This document shows, one piece after another, positions 8,205 to 17,834 of a DNA stretch of 42,549 nt. The DNA is taken from contig CACZBZ010000010.1 of assembly GCA_902779505.1 (NCBI GenBank), positions 1 to 42,549 on the forward strand, read 5' to 3'. Source of the stretch: an uncultured Lachnospiraceae bacterium (GTDB lineage Bacteria; Bacillota; Clostridia; Lachnospirales; Lachnospiraceae). Under the pieces are notes generated by a model, which had not been told where the DNA came from, did not search any database, and saw nothing but the letters and a program-made list of their open reading frames with translations. The position numbers and the translations under genes were made by a program. How positions within the stretch are numbered: the first letter of the stretch is position 1; each line of letters starts with the position of its first letter.

Positions 8205-9275
8205 ATGGGGTCAGGTCGCAATCATGAAGTTATAACAGAGCAGAATCTGCTTGGAAAAGACGGAGAGATAAAAGAACCGGGATGGTCAAGATCTCAGCTT
8301 CAGAGATACCGTAGAAAAGACATTAAGGCGCCGACATTCCGTATTAAGGAATGGGATTATTACATGATCCTCAATAAGGATTTTGCAGTTGCATTTACCA
8401 TATCCGATGACGGATATATAGGGCTTCAGTCTGCGTCGTTGCTGATATTCAAAGGCAAACCCCATGAGCATACAGAGACAATTCTCAATGTTTTTCCCAT
8501 GGGAAAACTTCACATGCCGGAGACGTCTTCCGAAGGCGATGTGTTTTACAAAGATAAAAGACTCGATATGAGTTTTAAGATAGAAACGATAGATGGTAAA
8601 AAGTGTCGTCATATCAGATGTGACTTTGACAATTTTTACGAAGGAAAGGCACTGCACGCCGACATAGTACTTGAACAGCCCTCTATGGACAGTATGGTGA
8701 TTGCAACGCCCTGGGACAAAAAGCATGCCTTTTATTACAACCAGAAGATAAATTGTATGAGGGCGTCGGGAAGCGTGAGCTATGACGGAGCAACATATAC
8801 ATTCTCTCCCGAGACGGACTTTGGCACACTGGATTGGGGAAGAGGAGTATGGACTTACGATAATACCTGGTACTGGGGCAGCGGTAACTGTGATATTGAC
8901 GGACATGCTTTTGGTTTTAACATCGGCTACGGCTTTGGTAATACCGAAGCAGCAAGCGAGAATGTAATCTTCTATGACGGTAAAGCTCATAAGATAAACG
9001 ACGTCAGATTTGAAATACCGAATGACAATGATCTGAAAGATATGGACAGTCCGGAATATATGAAGTCCTGGAGATTCTCTTCAAGTGACGGAAGATTTGA
9101 AATGGAATTCGAGCCTGTACTGGACAGAGCAGCCAAGATAGACATCAAGCTTATCTGCAGCGACCAGCATCAGGTCTTCGGCAAGATTAAGGGCAGGGTA
9201 ATACTTGACGATAAACAGGTGCTTGAAGTGCCTGAGATGATGTGCTTTGCGGAAAAAGTGCATAACAGATATTAA
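8205..9275 (+). CDS. DUF2804 family protein
   Basis: 356 residues. I recognise it as DUF2804 by the opening segment (LLGKDGEIKEPGWS), the middle WDYYMILNKDFAVAFTISD and the aromatic FGTLDWGRGVWTYDNTWYW region with GFNIGYGFG. The family has no established reaction; the fold is expected to be two lipocalin-like beta barrels. There is no signal peptide or membrane helix, so it should be cytoplasmic. The start at 8205 fits the GGGAGGA site at 8192-8198; the ATG at 8190 in the same frame overlaps that site. It is followed after 16 bases by a lipoprotein gene. Confidence 0.82.
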   Translation: MGSGRNHEVITEQNLLGKDGEIKEPGWSRSQLQRYRRKDIKAPTFRIKEWDYYMILNKDFAVAFTISDDGYIGLQSASLLIFKGKPHEHTETILNVFPMGKLHMPETSSEGDVFYKDKRLDMSFKIETIDGKKCRHIRCDFDNFYEGKALHADIVLEQPSMDSMVIATPWDKKHAFYYNQKINCMRASGSVSYDGATYTFSPETDFGTLDWGRGVWTYDNTWYWGSGNCDIDGHAFGFNIGYGFGNTEAASENVIFYDGKAHKINDVRFEIPNDNDLKDMDSPEYMKSWRFSSSDGRFEMEFEPVLDRAAKIDIKLICSDQHQVFGKIKGRVILDDKQVLEVPEMMCFAEKVHNRY

Positions 9276-9291
9276 AAAAGTGAGGAATATT

Positions 9292-11217
9292 ATGAAAAAG
9301 AGATTATGTCTGATTGCTATGACCATAGGATGTCTTGCGATGGCAGCAGCCTGTGGCAAAGAGACCGAGGAAGCAACTGCAGCTGCAACTCCGGCGGAAG
9401 AAACAGCTGAGGCTGTGGAAGCGCAGGAAATAATGGAAGAAGATAGCGACATTCAGGAAGAAAGCGGGGAGAAGAGTCTTCTCACCGGCTATTACAGTGA
9501 TGAGATTATATTGGTTGATGAAGAAGGGGGCTTGGAAAGTCTCGATTGGATAAAATTGGTTAAAGAAAGCTCAATCGGGGAAGGCATAAGTTTGGAAGAA
9601 CTGACACCTGTGACATATTTTAAAGGGCTCATTATTGCTACCCACTTTGATTACACTGATTATACATATCATGTGGATATTTTCAATCCGAAGAACGGAG
9701 CTTATTCTTCTCTTATGACTGAGGGGGGATATGTGTCTTCAATCGATTCCTTTGAAGGAAAACTTTATATTAGCCGCGAGGACTATTATGAGGCGGATAA
9801 CAGCAAAAAAGTAGAAGAAATATATGATATAGATGATTACGCATCGGCAACTTTGAGACAGGAAGACAGCAGTAATATTGATGCATTCCTGTCATCCAAC
9901 AGAGATCTGACACTGATGACATTTAAACATGGGGCTACAAGAGCTTATTGTGACAGATCATATACAAGACTGCTTGAGGAAAATGGATTCATAGTTGCTA
10001 AGGATAATGATAACAACTGGTTCTTGCTTTACCCCGATGGCAACAGAACCGAGATAGAGGGAATGAAAGGCAAAGATTCATTTTTCTATGGCAATGATTC
10101 AGAGCATCTCTTCTATGGAAATTATGCGGAAGAACATACGGCAAAAGAGACTCTGCACAGCTATAATCTCTCTACGGGAGAGGACATGGTAATAATAGAT
10201 ACCGCAGACACGGTTTTCGGACTTACGGACAATGTCTTCTATTATGCGGTTGACTACAGCGATGAATTCGAGAATCCGGACAATCATGTCTTTGAATACA
10301 ATCAGTGGGACGAGACAACTACGGAACTCTACAGTGCCAAGAAACAGGCAGGCATGAGTGAGATAACAATGGGTATAACGGATGCTGCATTTATAAACGG
10401 CGATATTTATTATCCCGATTCCAACGGCAAAACAATTGATTGGTTCAGATGCAGCGCTTCGGAAGACGGCTTCAGAAATGAAGACACGGGAATTGTCATA
10501 TCCGAAATGGAATTCGTAAAATACGGCACCATTACCGGTAAGGGAAAGAACTGGATATGTGATAAATGCAATCAGCTCTACGCGGGCTACTATTCAGAAA
10601 AGTTTACCCTTAACGGAAATGCTGAAATTAATGGGCTGACCGACGCTTCGAGAAAGAAAATCAATGAATTTCTCACAGAAGAAGATAAGAACGCCAATGA
10701 AAATTTTTACATTAATTCAGCTTCTGTTCTTGAAGGCGACTGTGAAAGACATCTGGAAGAGGCTCCTTATGCGGAGACCGATGACCGTACTGTTGATAGA
10801 GTGTTTATGGTGGGCAGCAATATCCTTGCCGTTAATATGGGAGGATATTGGTATACCGGCGGTGCACACGGATATCCCAAGAGAAGCCAGTACCTTTTTG
10901 ATGTAAAAAGCGGAGAGAAGGTTACTTTTGAGGAGCTCTACAAGGGCGGGGAACTTGTCTTCAAGGAAGCGGTGGCAGCAGCCGCTGTTGAGCTCTGCAA
11001 AAAAGAGGGAGAAAACAGTCCTTTCTATTCGGATTATATTGAAGATACAGACAAGCTGCATTCGGAAATCGTGGAATACGTCACTGTGGACAGCACTAAT
11101 ATCTTCCTGTCGGATGAGGGTGTTATATATGCATTTCCTCCCTATGAATTCGGACCTTATGCATCAAGCTACATTGAGATACTGATACCTTTCGACAAGC
11201 TTGTAATGGAAATGTAA
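9292..11217 (+). CDS. Lipoprotein with C-terminal RsiV-like (DUF3298) domain
   Basis: 641 residues. The N-terminus is a lipoprotein signal with lipobox LAMAAAC and lipidated C21, followed by an Ala/Glu-rich linker to about residue 65. The middle (about 70-410) has repeating beta-strand segments like the DUF5050/propeller type, which I cannot assign firmly. A CDKC pair follows at about 420. The last 130 residues match the RsiV/PdaC C-terminal domain: WYTGGAHGYP, a strand EKVTFEELYKGG and FPPYEFGPYASSYIEI. In RsiV this domain binds lysozyme, but here no sigma factor gene is adjacent, so that role is not supported. The start at 9292 follows GTGAGGA. It is expected to sit on the outer face of the membrane. 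Confidence 0.75.
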   Translation: MKKRLCLIAMTIGCLAMAAACGKETEEATAAATPAEETAEAVEAQEIMEEDSDIQEESGEKSLLTGYYSDEIILVDEEGGLESLDWIKLVKESSIGEGISLEELTPVTYFKGLIIATHFDYTDYTYHVDIFNPKNGAYSSLMTEGGYVSSIDSFEGKLYISREDYYEADNSKKVEEIYDIDDYASATLRQEDSSNIDAFLSSNRDLTLMTFKHGATRAYCDRSYTRLLEENGFIVAKDNDNNWFLLYPDGNRTEIEGMKGKDSFFYGNDSEHLFYGNYAEEHTAKETLHSYNLSTGEDMVIIDTADTVFGLTDNVFYYAVDYSDEFENPDNHVFEYNQWDETTTELYSAKKQAGMSEITMGITDAAFINGDIYYPDSNGKTIDWFRCSASEDGFRNEDTGIVISEMEFVKYGTITGKGKNWICDKCNQLYAGYYSEKFTLNGNAEINGLTDASRKKINEFLTEEDKNANENFYINSASVLEGDCERHLEEAPYAETDDRTVDRVFMVGSNILAVNMGGYWYTGGAHGYPKRSQYLFDVKSGEKVTFEELYKGGELVFKEAVAAAAVELCKKEGENSPFYSDYIEDTDKLHSEIVEYVTVDSTNIFLSDEGVIYAFPPYEFGPYASSYIEILIPFDKLVMEM

Positions 11218-11242
11218 TTATCCGCGTGTGGAGCTTTAATAT

Positions 11243-11827
11243 ATGAACAAGAAATACAGTGGTCCCATAGCTGCGGCAGTTATTATCATTGCGGCAGTTA
11301 TCGGAGCCTTCAATTATATACCGGGGACTATTGAACCGAATACTCTTGCACCGGAGTCGGCTGAGGCGGAAAATAATCTGGAAGAAGTTACCCTTCTTAA
11401 GATTGTGGATGGTGATACTTTACGCCTCTCGATTGACGGAGAAGAAAAAAAGGTCAGACTGATCGGTATCAACACACCGGAATCTGTGGCGGCAGACGAA
11501 TCAAGAAACAACGAATACGGAGTTATGGCATGCGACCATATGAAAGCGCTTCTTGAAGGATTGGATACTCTTTACATCGAATATGATGAAGAGCCTCTTG
11601 ATCAATACGGCAGAACACTGGCATATATCTGGCTGAAGAATACGACGGATTCCCCTGAGGAAAATATGCTTAATGCGATTATGATTAAAGACGGCTATGC
11701 CATAGACGTGGTATATGAACCTAATGTTAAGTACAAAAACTATTTCTTCAAGCTCAAAAAAGAAGCCATGGATAACAGTGTCGGACTGTGGCAGTATGAA
11801 GGCTTTCGAGCTCTTTGGAAGAATTGA
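11243..11827 (+). CDS. Membrane-anchored thermonuclease-family (SNase-like) nuclease
   Basis: 194 residues with an N-terminal membrane anchor or uncleaved signal (about 8-26) and one staphylococcal-nuclease domain. The motifs are IVDGDTLRL (D56, D58), VRLIGINTPE with R72 and E80, and DQYGRTLAYIW with R124, which align with the catalytic Arg-Glu-Arg set of S. aureus nuclease. Asn77 replaces the metal-binding Asp of the classical enzyme. It should cut nucleic acid outside the cell. It lies 25 bases after the lipoprotein gene, so it is probably in the same transcript. Confidence 0.9.
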   Translation: MNKKYSGPIAAAVIIIAAVIGAFNYIPGTIEPNTLAPESAEAENNLEEVTLLKIVDGDTLRLSIDGEEKKVRLIGINTPESVAADESRNNEYGVMACDHMKALLEGLDTLYIEYDEEPLDQYGRTLAYIWLKNTTDSPEENMLNAIMIKDGYAIDVVYEPNVKYKNYFFKLKKEAMDNSVGLWQYEGFRALWKN

Positions 11828-11918
11828 GAGTTTGACAATAATGTAGTACAATGTAAGGATAGAATGCGTATAGCATTATTATAAAAGAAATTAACAACAG
11901 TTCCACGATAGGAGAATT

Positions 11919-14189
11919 ATGGCAGTAAGCGTCGCATACCTTGTGGCAACCCTTGTGGCTGCTTTGACACTTTGGGCTTTGCTGGTTGTAACCGAATATC
12001 AGAAATCAACGTACTATGTGCTTATGTTTTCTACCACGATCATATCTTGCGCAGGGTACTATTTCGTGAGCGTATCTACCAATGTTAACGAAGCTTTGCT
12101 TGGAACAAAGCTTACCTATGTCGGTGGTACTTTTTTGACGCTTTTTACCATAAGGTGTCTCTGCGACATATGTAATATCAGGGTTCCTCACTGGTGCTAT
12201 GTTCCGCTTATGCTGGCAAACATTGAGATCACGGGCGTGGTATGGTCTATTCAGTACAATAAGTGGCATTATTCCGCATATAAGCTTATCAGAGAGAATG
12301 GCTTTGCATATCTTGAGAAAGAATACGGACCACATCATGTTTTCTATCTCTTCATGATCATTCTGTATATGATCCTGTCTTTCTCAATTGTCATATATTC
12401 CATAAACAACAGAAAGAAAGTGTCGTGGATATACACCTCCATGCTGGGAGGGGCCGAACTTTTAATTGCTTTGATATATTTCATTGAGAGAGCAGTAGGC
12501 CTTAAGATTGATCTTATGCCTTTCGGATATGTTGTATTTGAAGTAATCGTTCTGATTATTCTCAGAAGAATCAATCTCTTTAATGTACAGGAGAATATTA
12601 CCTATTCCCTGTCTCAGGACAGCGATCACGGATATGTCATTCTGGATGCCAAGAGAAAATTCATAACCTGTGATGATATTGCGAGGGTTTTCTTCCCGGA
12701 ACTTGCGGATCTTTCCATCGATACCAACGTAAACGATCCTTATCTCAGACATGAATTCGGAGCATGGATATCAGCCAGTACGAGACATGAAGTCAATGCC
12801 AAGTATTATCAGAGAAACGGCAGAGACATTAAAGTTGCTGTAAGGCCTTTCTATACCCATTCGGGTAAGAAGCTTTTAGGATATGTAATCCATCTTTCGG
12901 ATGATACGGTTAATCAGGAATTTATCCGTAAGCTTAAAAGAGCAACCAAGAGATCGGAAGAAATGGCTAAGCGCGCGGATGAAGCCAATGCTGCAAAGAC
13001 GGAATTCCTTGCTAATGTGTCTCATGAACTCAGGACACCTATTAACGGAATTCTGGGCTTTGATGAGATGATCTTGCGAGAGACCGCTGAGGACAATATC
13101 CGGAATTACGCCATGGATATCAAGAATTCCGGCAATGCTCTGATGGGGCTTATTAACGATCTTCTTGACCTCTCCAAGATTGAAGCGGGTAAGATGGATC
13201 TGGTACTTGTAAGCTACGATTTTGGCAGTATGCTTGCAGGTCTTATTAACGTGGTCAAACTCAGAACCGAAGATAAGGGCTTAGAGTTTGTTCAGAATAT
13301 TGCAGAGGATATGCCGAGAGGTCTCTACGGTGATGAAAAACGAACAAGACAGATATTGTCTAACCTGCTTATCAATGCCGTTAAATATACGGATAAGGGC
13401 AGTGTGACTCTTAATATCAGCTATGAAAAAGAAGATGCATTCAATATCCTGATAAAAGTCGATGTTGAAGATACGGGTATAGGCATGAAGAAAGAGGATA
13501 TGGACAGACTCTTTGTGCCCTATGAAAGAGCTGATGAAATCAGGAACCGCAACATAGAAGGAACCGGACTGGGGCTGTCCATTACCCAAAAGATTCTTCA
13601 TCTTATGGATTCAAAGCTGGAAGTTTCAAGTGCCTACGGCGTAGGATCGACTTTTTCTTTTGCTATCAGACAGAGGGTTGAGAATTGGACTCCTCTTGGA
13701 AATGTGTCTGATTCCTTTGGCATGGAGACAAACGGTAAGTATGAATACAAAGAACTTCTCAAAGCTCCGGATGCAAAGGTGCTTGTTGTTGATGATACTG
13801 TGGTCAACATACTTATATTCAAGGGCCTTACCAAGAGAACTCAGATAAATGTTGAAGAAGCTCATTCCGGAAGAGAATCTGTGGAAATGTGCAGAAAGAC
13901 CAAATACGATATCGTATATATGGATCATATGATGCCCGGAATGGACGGACTTGAAGCCTTCAGACTTATAAGAGAAGACCGGGAAGGTCTGAATAAGGAT
14001 ACACCGATTGTCATGATGACTGCCAATGCTTCAGCCGGAATGAAGGAGATGTATCTTTCGGGAGGATTCGACCATTATATTTCAAAGCCGGTAGATCCGG
14101 AAGGCCTGGAGCGTTCACTTATAAGATTCCTTCCCAAGGAGAAAGTAATTCTTACGGAAGAAGGGAAGAAACTGAATATTTTACAATAA
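11919..14189 (+). CDS. Hybrid sensor histidine kinase / response regulator with 7TM sensor
   Basis: 756 residues. The first 225 hold seven predicted membrane helices, the layout of the 7TM histidine-kinase sensor domain. A PAS-like region follows (about 230-345), then a short coiled coil and the HisKA motif FLANVSHELRTPINGILGF with H369. The ATPase part has NAVKYTDKG, DTGIGMKKEDM and GTGLGLSITQK. The C-terminal receiver (about 620-745) has LVVDDT, phosphoacceptor D669 in VYMDHMMPGMDG and a KPVDPEG lysine. A separate Hpt carrier is needed for a full relay; one is encoded at 30.8 kb, but partnership is only inferred. The 91-base gap upstream has a TTGACA at 11832 but no convincing -10. Confidence 0.93.
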   Translation: MAVSVAYLVATLVAALTLWALLVVTEYQKSTYYVLMFSTTIISCAGYYFVSVSTNVNEALLGTKLTYVGGTFLTLFTIRCLCDICNIRVPHWCYVPLMLANIEITGVVWSIQYNKWHYSAYKLIRENGFAYLEKEYGPHHVFYLFMIILYMILSFSIVIYSINNRKKVSWIYTSMLGGAELLIALIYFIERAVGLKIDLMPFGYVVFEVIVLIILRRINLFNVQENITYSLSQDSDHGYVILDAKRKFITCDDIARVFFPELADLSIDTNVNDPYLRHEFGAWISASTRHEVNAKYYQRNGRDIKVAVRPFYTHSGKKLLGYVIHLSDDTVNQEFIRKLKRATKRSEEMAKRADEANAAKTEFLANVSHELRTPINGILGFDEMILRETAEDNIRNYAMDIKNSGNALMGLINDLLDLSKIEAGKMDLVLVSYDFGSMLAGLINVVKLRTEDKGLEFVQNIAEDMPRGLYGDEKRTRQILSNLLINAVKYTDKGSVTLNISYEKEDAFNILIKVDVEDTGIGMKKEDMDRLFVPYERADEIRNRNIEGTGLGLSITQKILHLMDSKLEVSSAYGVGSTFSFAIRQRVENWTPLGNVSDSFGMETNGKYEYKELLKAPDAKVLVVDDTVVNILIFKGLTKRTQINVEEAHSGRESVEMCRKTKYDIVYMDHMMPGMDGLEAFRLIREDREGLNKDTPIVMMTANASAGMKEMYLSGGFDHYISKPVDPEGLERSLIRFLPKEKVILTEEGKKLNILQ

Positions 14190-14217
14190 ATTGATAAAAA
14201 ACTACCATTATATTCCA

Positions 14218-14246
14218 TTGAGATAATATCCCCCGGATATTATAAT
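14218..14246 (+). promoter_or_regulatory. Promoter of the GGDEF-EAL gene
   Basis: TTGAGA (14218-14223) and TATAAT (14241-14246) are separated by 17 bases, a near-consensus sigma-A promoter. The expected transcript start is about 14253, giving a 64-base leader. Confidence 0.75.
14223..14243 (+). promoter_or_regulatory. Perfect palindrome between -35 and -10 (candidate operator)
   Basis: ATAATATC (14223-14230), five bases, then GATATTAT (14236-14243) form a perfect 8-bp inverted repeat filling the spacer and overlapping the -10. A dimeric repressor bound here would block RNA polymerase. No regulator is identified. Confidence 0.55.
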
Positions 14247-14252
14247 GATACT

Positions 14253-14271
14253 AATAGGGTCAATCCCTATT
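14253..14271 (+). promoter_or_regulatory. Second perfect inverted repeat at the expected transcript start
   Basis: AATAGGG (14253-14259), TCAAT, then CCCTATT (14265-14271) make a perfect 7-bp hairpin or dyad at the predicted +1. It could be a second operator half or a 5' stem on the mRNA. Confidence 0.5.
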
Positions 14272-14316
14272 CATGTATAGTATATGTGCAGTTAGTTCTG
14301 CAAGAGGGACGGATTA

Positions 14317-17300
14317 ATGCTAAATAAGATCAGGGACTTTATTGGCACTATATCCACACATACGGCATTTCTGTTGGTGCTCATATTATTATGTGCGCCT
14401 TTTTCTGATGTATATATCCATGCGAGCGAAATAGAAGAGGAGACCGTTGAAGAGAGCACCGAAGCGGCACCTGAGGCTAAAGTTGTAAAGAAGGTCAGAC
14501 TCGGCTATATGGAAAAAGAAAATTTCCAGGAAGGCGAAGGTGAAGATTCGGTAAAGTACGGCTATGCATATGACTATCTTCAGGCCATAGCAGGATATGC
14601 AGGCTGGGAGTATGAGTATGTATACGGCGAATATGAAGATCTCTATGACATGGTCGTGTCCGGTGAGATTGATATTATGGCCGATGTGTCATACACAGAT
14701 GAGAGAGCGTCTCTGGTCAATTATTCCGAGCAGCCTCTTATGAACAAGACATATTCTATATATGTTCATGAGAAAGATAAAGAAAAATTCATGGACGAAG
14801 GCTCTTTTGAGGGCATGACCGTAAGCGTAGGAAAGAGAAGCCAGGCTGCCGAGTATCTGAAGGCTTGGGAAAAAGAGCATAACTATGGAATAGAAATAGT
14901 TGAATATGATTACAGCAGCGAGAGATATAAGGATTTTGAGTCTTACAATGTGGATGCGACCGTAGATGTGGAGGAGCAGGTTGACAGCGAATCCGGCCTT
15001 GTTCCTGTGGCAAGACTCGGTTCGGCCGACAGTTATCTTATCGTGGCCAAGGACAGAACGGATCTTATGGAAGATCTGGTAAAAGCTCAGAATCTTATTG
15101 ATATTTCCAATCCTTTCTTCAAAGCAGATCTTAGTAAAAAATATTTTTCCGAGACTTCGGTAAGAGACAATCTCACTCCGGACGAGACCATGTGGATAAG
15201 GGAACATTCCAATATCACTGTGGGATATATTGATAATTATGCTCCATATTCCGACCAGCATGAAGGTACGGCCAGAGGTCTTTTTATGGATGTTCTCGAT
15301 GCAGCCTTTGATATTCCGGGAGTAGAGTCCGTCACCTATGTTCCATATCCTACCTACAACGGCATGCTTGAAGATCTTCTCAAAGGAAGAATAGACATGA
15401 TCGGACCCGTATATGACGGCTACTGGTATTCCGAGCAGTCGGGAATACTTCAGAGTTCGCCCCTGGCGTCCGTAAAGATGGATCTCGTAACCAGAAGAGG
15501 CGGCAAGATCAACGATAATTCGATTTTTGCGGTATCCGACAGAAGTCCTATACAGCCCTTGTATATATACACATATTTTGACGAAAACCCCAAAGAACTT
15601 TTCGCTGACGGAAGGGCCTGCATACGTGCCGTAAGTAAGGGAAAAGTGGATGCTACGGTTATCAACGCCTACGAATCCAACATATATGATAAAGACTTCT
15701 TCAACATTGAGTTTAACGAACTTGATGAGTCGGTAGGCTTAAGTATTGCCACCACAAGAGAGAATGCAATAGCTGTTGCCATCGTCAACCGTGCCATTAC
15801 GGAATACGGATCCAACAGAATTCTTGATTCGTTGCTTATGCATACGGAAGAAGTATATACGGTTTCTTTTTCACGTTTTATTAAGGAACACCTTATTCCC
15901 ATACTTATTGTAACGGGCTCGGTGCTTGTTATTATCGGTCTGCTCGTTATCTTATATATGTGGAGAAACAGACAGAGGAAGATTCTTGATGATATGGCTT
16001 ACAGAGATTCCATGACGGGACTCTATAACAGAAGATCATATGACGAGGATTATGAGCGTCTGCTCAAAGAATCTCTGGATGAGGACATCATTCTTATCAG
16101 TTTTGATATGGATGGATTGAAGACTCTCAATGAGAAAAAAGGACATGCGGCCGGTGACGAAGCCATAAAGGGTGTGGGTCGCTGTCTGGACAGAGTATTC
16201 GGTAAATACGGTGATATATACAGAATTGCCGGCGATGAATTCGTCGCCATTATCAAAGCAAGCAAGGAACAGTTCGATAATCTTGAAAATGCGATAGAAC
16301 TGGCTTTTGATAACTGGAGGGGAACTTACTCCGAGAAACTGACCGTATCATGGGGAAGTGCCGCCAGAAGAGATTTTCCTGGTCAGACTCTTGTGGATTT
16401 GGCCAAGGTGGCGGATGAGAGAATGTACAGAGACAAGTTCTCCGACAGAGACACCTACAGAGTCAGAACCAAGACGGGAAGTATCAAGAATATTGATGCC
16501 TACAGTCCTATCTTCCAGAACGAAGAAGACAGAGAACTGCTTAAGACACTAGTGTCGGCTTATGAAGCTCAATACGATACCTTCACTGGCCTTCCTTCCA
16601 TGTCTTATTTCCTGGAACTGCTTAATACTAAGGACAATCCGATATTCAGAGGAGAAGGGGATCCTTCGATTATCGCCTTTAACCTCAACGGACTGAAGAT
16701 ATTTAATTCCAGATACGGTCTTCAGGAAGGTGACAATATGATTAAGTCTTTTGGCGCCATCATTGAATCCATATTCGGAAAAGATAACTGCTCAAGATTC
16801 GGAGAGGACAGATTCTACGCTGTCAGCAAGACAGACGGATTGGAAGATAAACTTGCCAATGTCTTTGGAGAGGTGGAAAAAGTCGGCAACGGAAGAAACA
16901 TATCCGTTCGAGCAGGTATTTATAAATATATATCCGGCAAACCCATTAACCACAGTCAGGCCTGCGACAATGCAAGAATAGCCTGCGACTATGACAAGAA
17001 GAGGATTGGCTCAAGATACACTTACTTCAAGGAAGAGATGATCGATGAGATCGATATGAGGGATTTCCTCATAGAGAATCTTGATAAGGCCATTAACTCG
17101 GGACATATCAAGGCTTATTACCAGCCCAAGGTAAGTACTGAGGACGGAAGCCTGAGGGGCTTTGAAGTACTTGCAAGATGGATTGATCCGGAGGTTGGCT
17201 TTATATCTCCTTCCGTATTTATTCCTGTGCTGGAAGACTACAGTCTTACCTACAAGGTGGACAGATTCATTGTGGAACAGGCTGTTAAGGATATTATGCG

Positions 17301-17820
17301 TGTACAGGAGGAGGGACTTAAGCCTTATCCGATATCTTTCAATGTATCAAGAACAGATTTCCTTGCTACGGAGCCTTCAAAGGAACTGGTAAACATCGTT
17401 GAAAAACACGGTGTATCAAGAAGTCTTCTCAGAGTTGAGGTTACAGAGTCCAGCGTTATGTTCGATCCGGATCATGTGAAGGCGGAGATAGCAAAATTCC
17501 GTCAGGAGGGATTCGAAGTTCTTATGGACGATTTCGGAAGCGGTTACTCTTCGCTCAGTACTCTCAGAGACTTTGAATTTGACGAGATTAAGATTGATAT
17601 GGGCTTCATGAAGAACTTCAGTGACAGATCAAGAGCCATTGTCAGACTTATGGTAGATATGGCAAAAGAACTGGGCATTCACGCAATCTGTGAGGGTGTA
17701 GAGACGGAAGAACAGGTAGAATTCCTTCGTAAGATCAAATGTGAACAGATACAGGGCTTCTATTTCGGTAAGCCGGAACCTATAGATGTTATAATAGAAA
17801 GATGGCTTAGAAGGCAGTAA
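14317..17820 (+). CDS. Dual solute-binding-sensor, tandem GGDEF and EAL protein (cyclic-di-GMP enzyme)
   Basis: 1167 residues. A signal or anchor helix (about 15-36) is followed by two SBP_bac_3-type domains (about 55-285 and 290-515), then a membrane helix (about 523-548). Inside the cell come GGDEF domain 1 (about 558-700) with MTGLYNRRS and the site RIAGDEFV near 637, a second GGDEF-like domain (about 750-905) with the degenerate RFGEDRFYA near 827, and an EAL domain (about 925-1167). The EAL signature is FEVLARW and keeps the catalytic Glu; VEVTES, DDFGSGYSS, EIKID, CEGVETEEQ and IQGFYFGKP are also present. Both synthesis and breakdown of cyclic-di-GMP look possible, likely controlled by an amino-acid-like ligand. 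Confidence 0.92.
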   Translation: MLNKIRDFIGTISTHTAFLLVLILLCAPFSDVYIHASEIEEETVEESTEAAPEAKVVKKVRLGYMEKENFQEGEGEDSVKYGYAYDYLQAIAGYAGWEYEYVYGEYEDLYDMVVSGEIDIMADVSYTDERASLVNYSEQPLMNKTYSIYVHEKDKEKFMDEGSFEGMTVSVGKRSQAAEYLKAWEKEHNYGIEIVEYDYSSERYKDFESYNVDATVDVEEQVDSESGLVPVARLGSADSYLIVAKDRTDLMEDLVKAQNLIDISNPFFKADLSKKYFSETSVRDNLTPDETMWIREHSNITVGYIDNYAPYSDQHEGTARGLFMDVLDAAFDIPGVESVTYVPYPTYNGMLEDLLKGRIDMIGPVYDGYWYSEQSGILQSSPLASVKMDLVTRRGGKINDNSIFAVSDRSPIQPLYIYTYFDENPKELFADGRACIRAVSKGKVDATVINAYESNIYDKDFFNIEFNELDESVGLSIATTRENAIAVAIVNRAITEYGSNRILDSLLMHTEEVYTVSFSRFIKEHLIPILIVTGSVLVIIGLLVILYMWRNRQRKILDDMAYRDSMTGLYNRRSYDEDYERLLKESLDEDIILISFDMDGLKTLNEKKGHAAGDEAIKGVGRCLDRVFGKYGDIYRIAGDEFVAIIKASKEQFDNLENAIELAFDNWRGTYSEKLTVSWGSAARRDFPGQTLVDLAKVADERMYRDKFSDRDTYRVRTKTGSIKNIDAYSPIFQNEEDRELLKTLVSAYEAQYDTFTGLPSMSYFLELLNTKDNPIFRGEGDPSIIAFNLNGLKIFNSRYGLQEGDNMIKSFGAIIESIFGKDNCSRFGEDRFYAVSKTDGLEDKLANVFGEVEKVGNGRNISVRAGIYKYISGKPINHSQACDNARIACDYDKKRIGSRYTYFKEEMIDEIDMRDFLIENLDKAINSGHIKAYYQPKVSTEDGSLRGFEVLARWIDPEVGFISPSVFIPVLEDYSLTYKVDRFIVEQAVKDIMRVQEEGLKPYPISFNVSRTDFLATEPSKELVNIVEKHGVSRSLLRVEVTESSVMFDPDHVKAEIAKFRQEGFEVLMDDFGSGYSSLSTLRDFEFDEIKIDMGFMKNFSDRSRAIVRLMVDMAKELGIHAICEGVETEEQVEFLRKIKCEQIQGFYFGKPEPIDVIIERWLRRQ

Positions 17821-17834
17821 TCCGGGAGGTTAAA

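Noticed and set aside
8286-8990. Minus-strand open frame of 234 codons
   Set aside because: It is opposite the DUF2804 gene and has low-complexity, unmotivated sequence.
11832-11865. Promoter before the 7TM hybrid kinase
   Set aside because: TTGACA is present but no acceptable -10 lies 16-18 bases downstream.
14247-14316. Cyclic-di-GMP riboswitch before the GGDEF-EAL gene
   Set aside because: The leader is short and lacks the conserved aptamer sequence; only simple hairpins are present.
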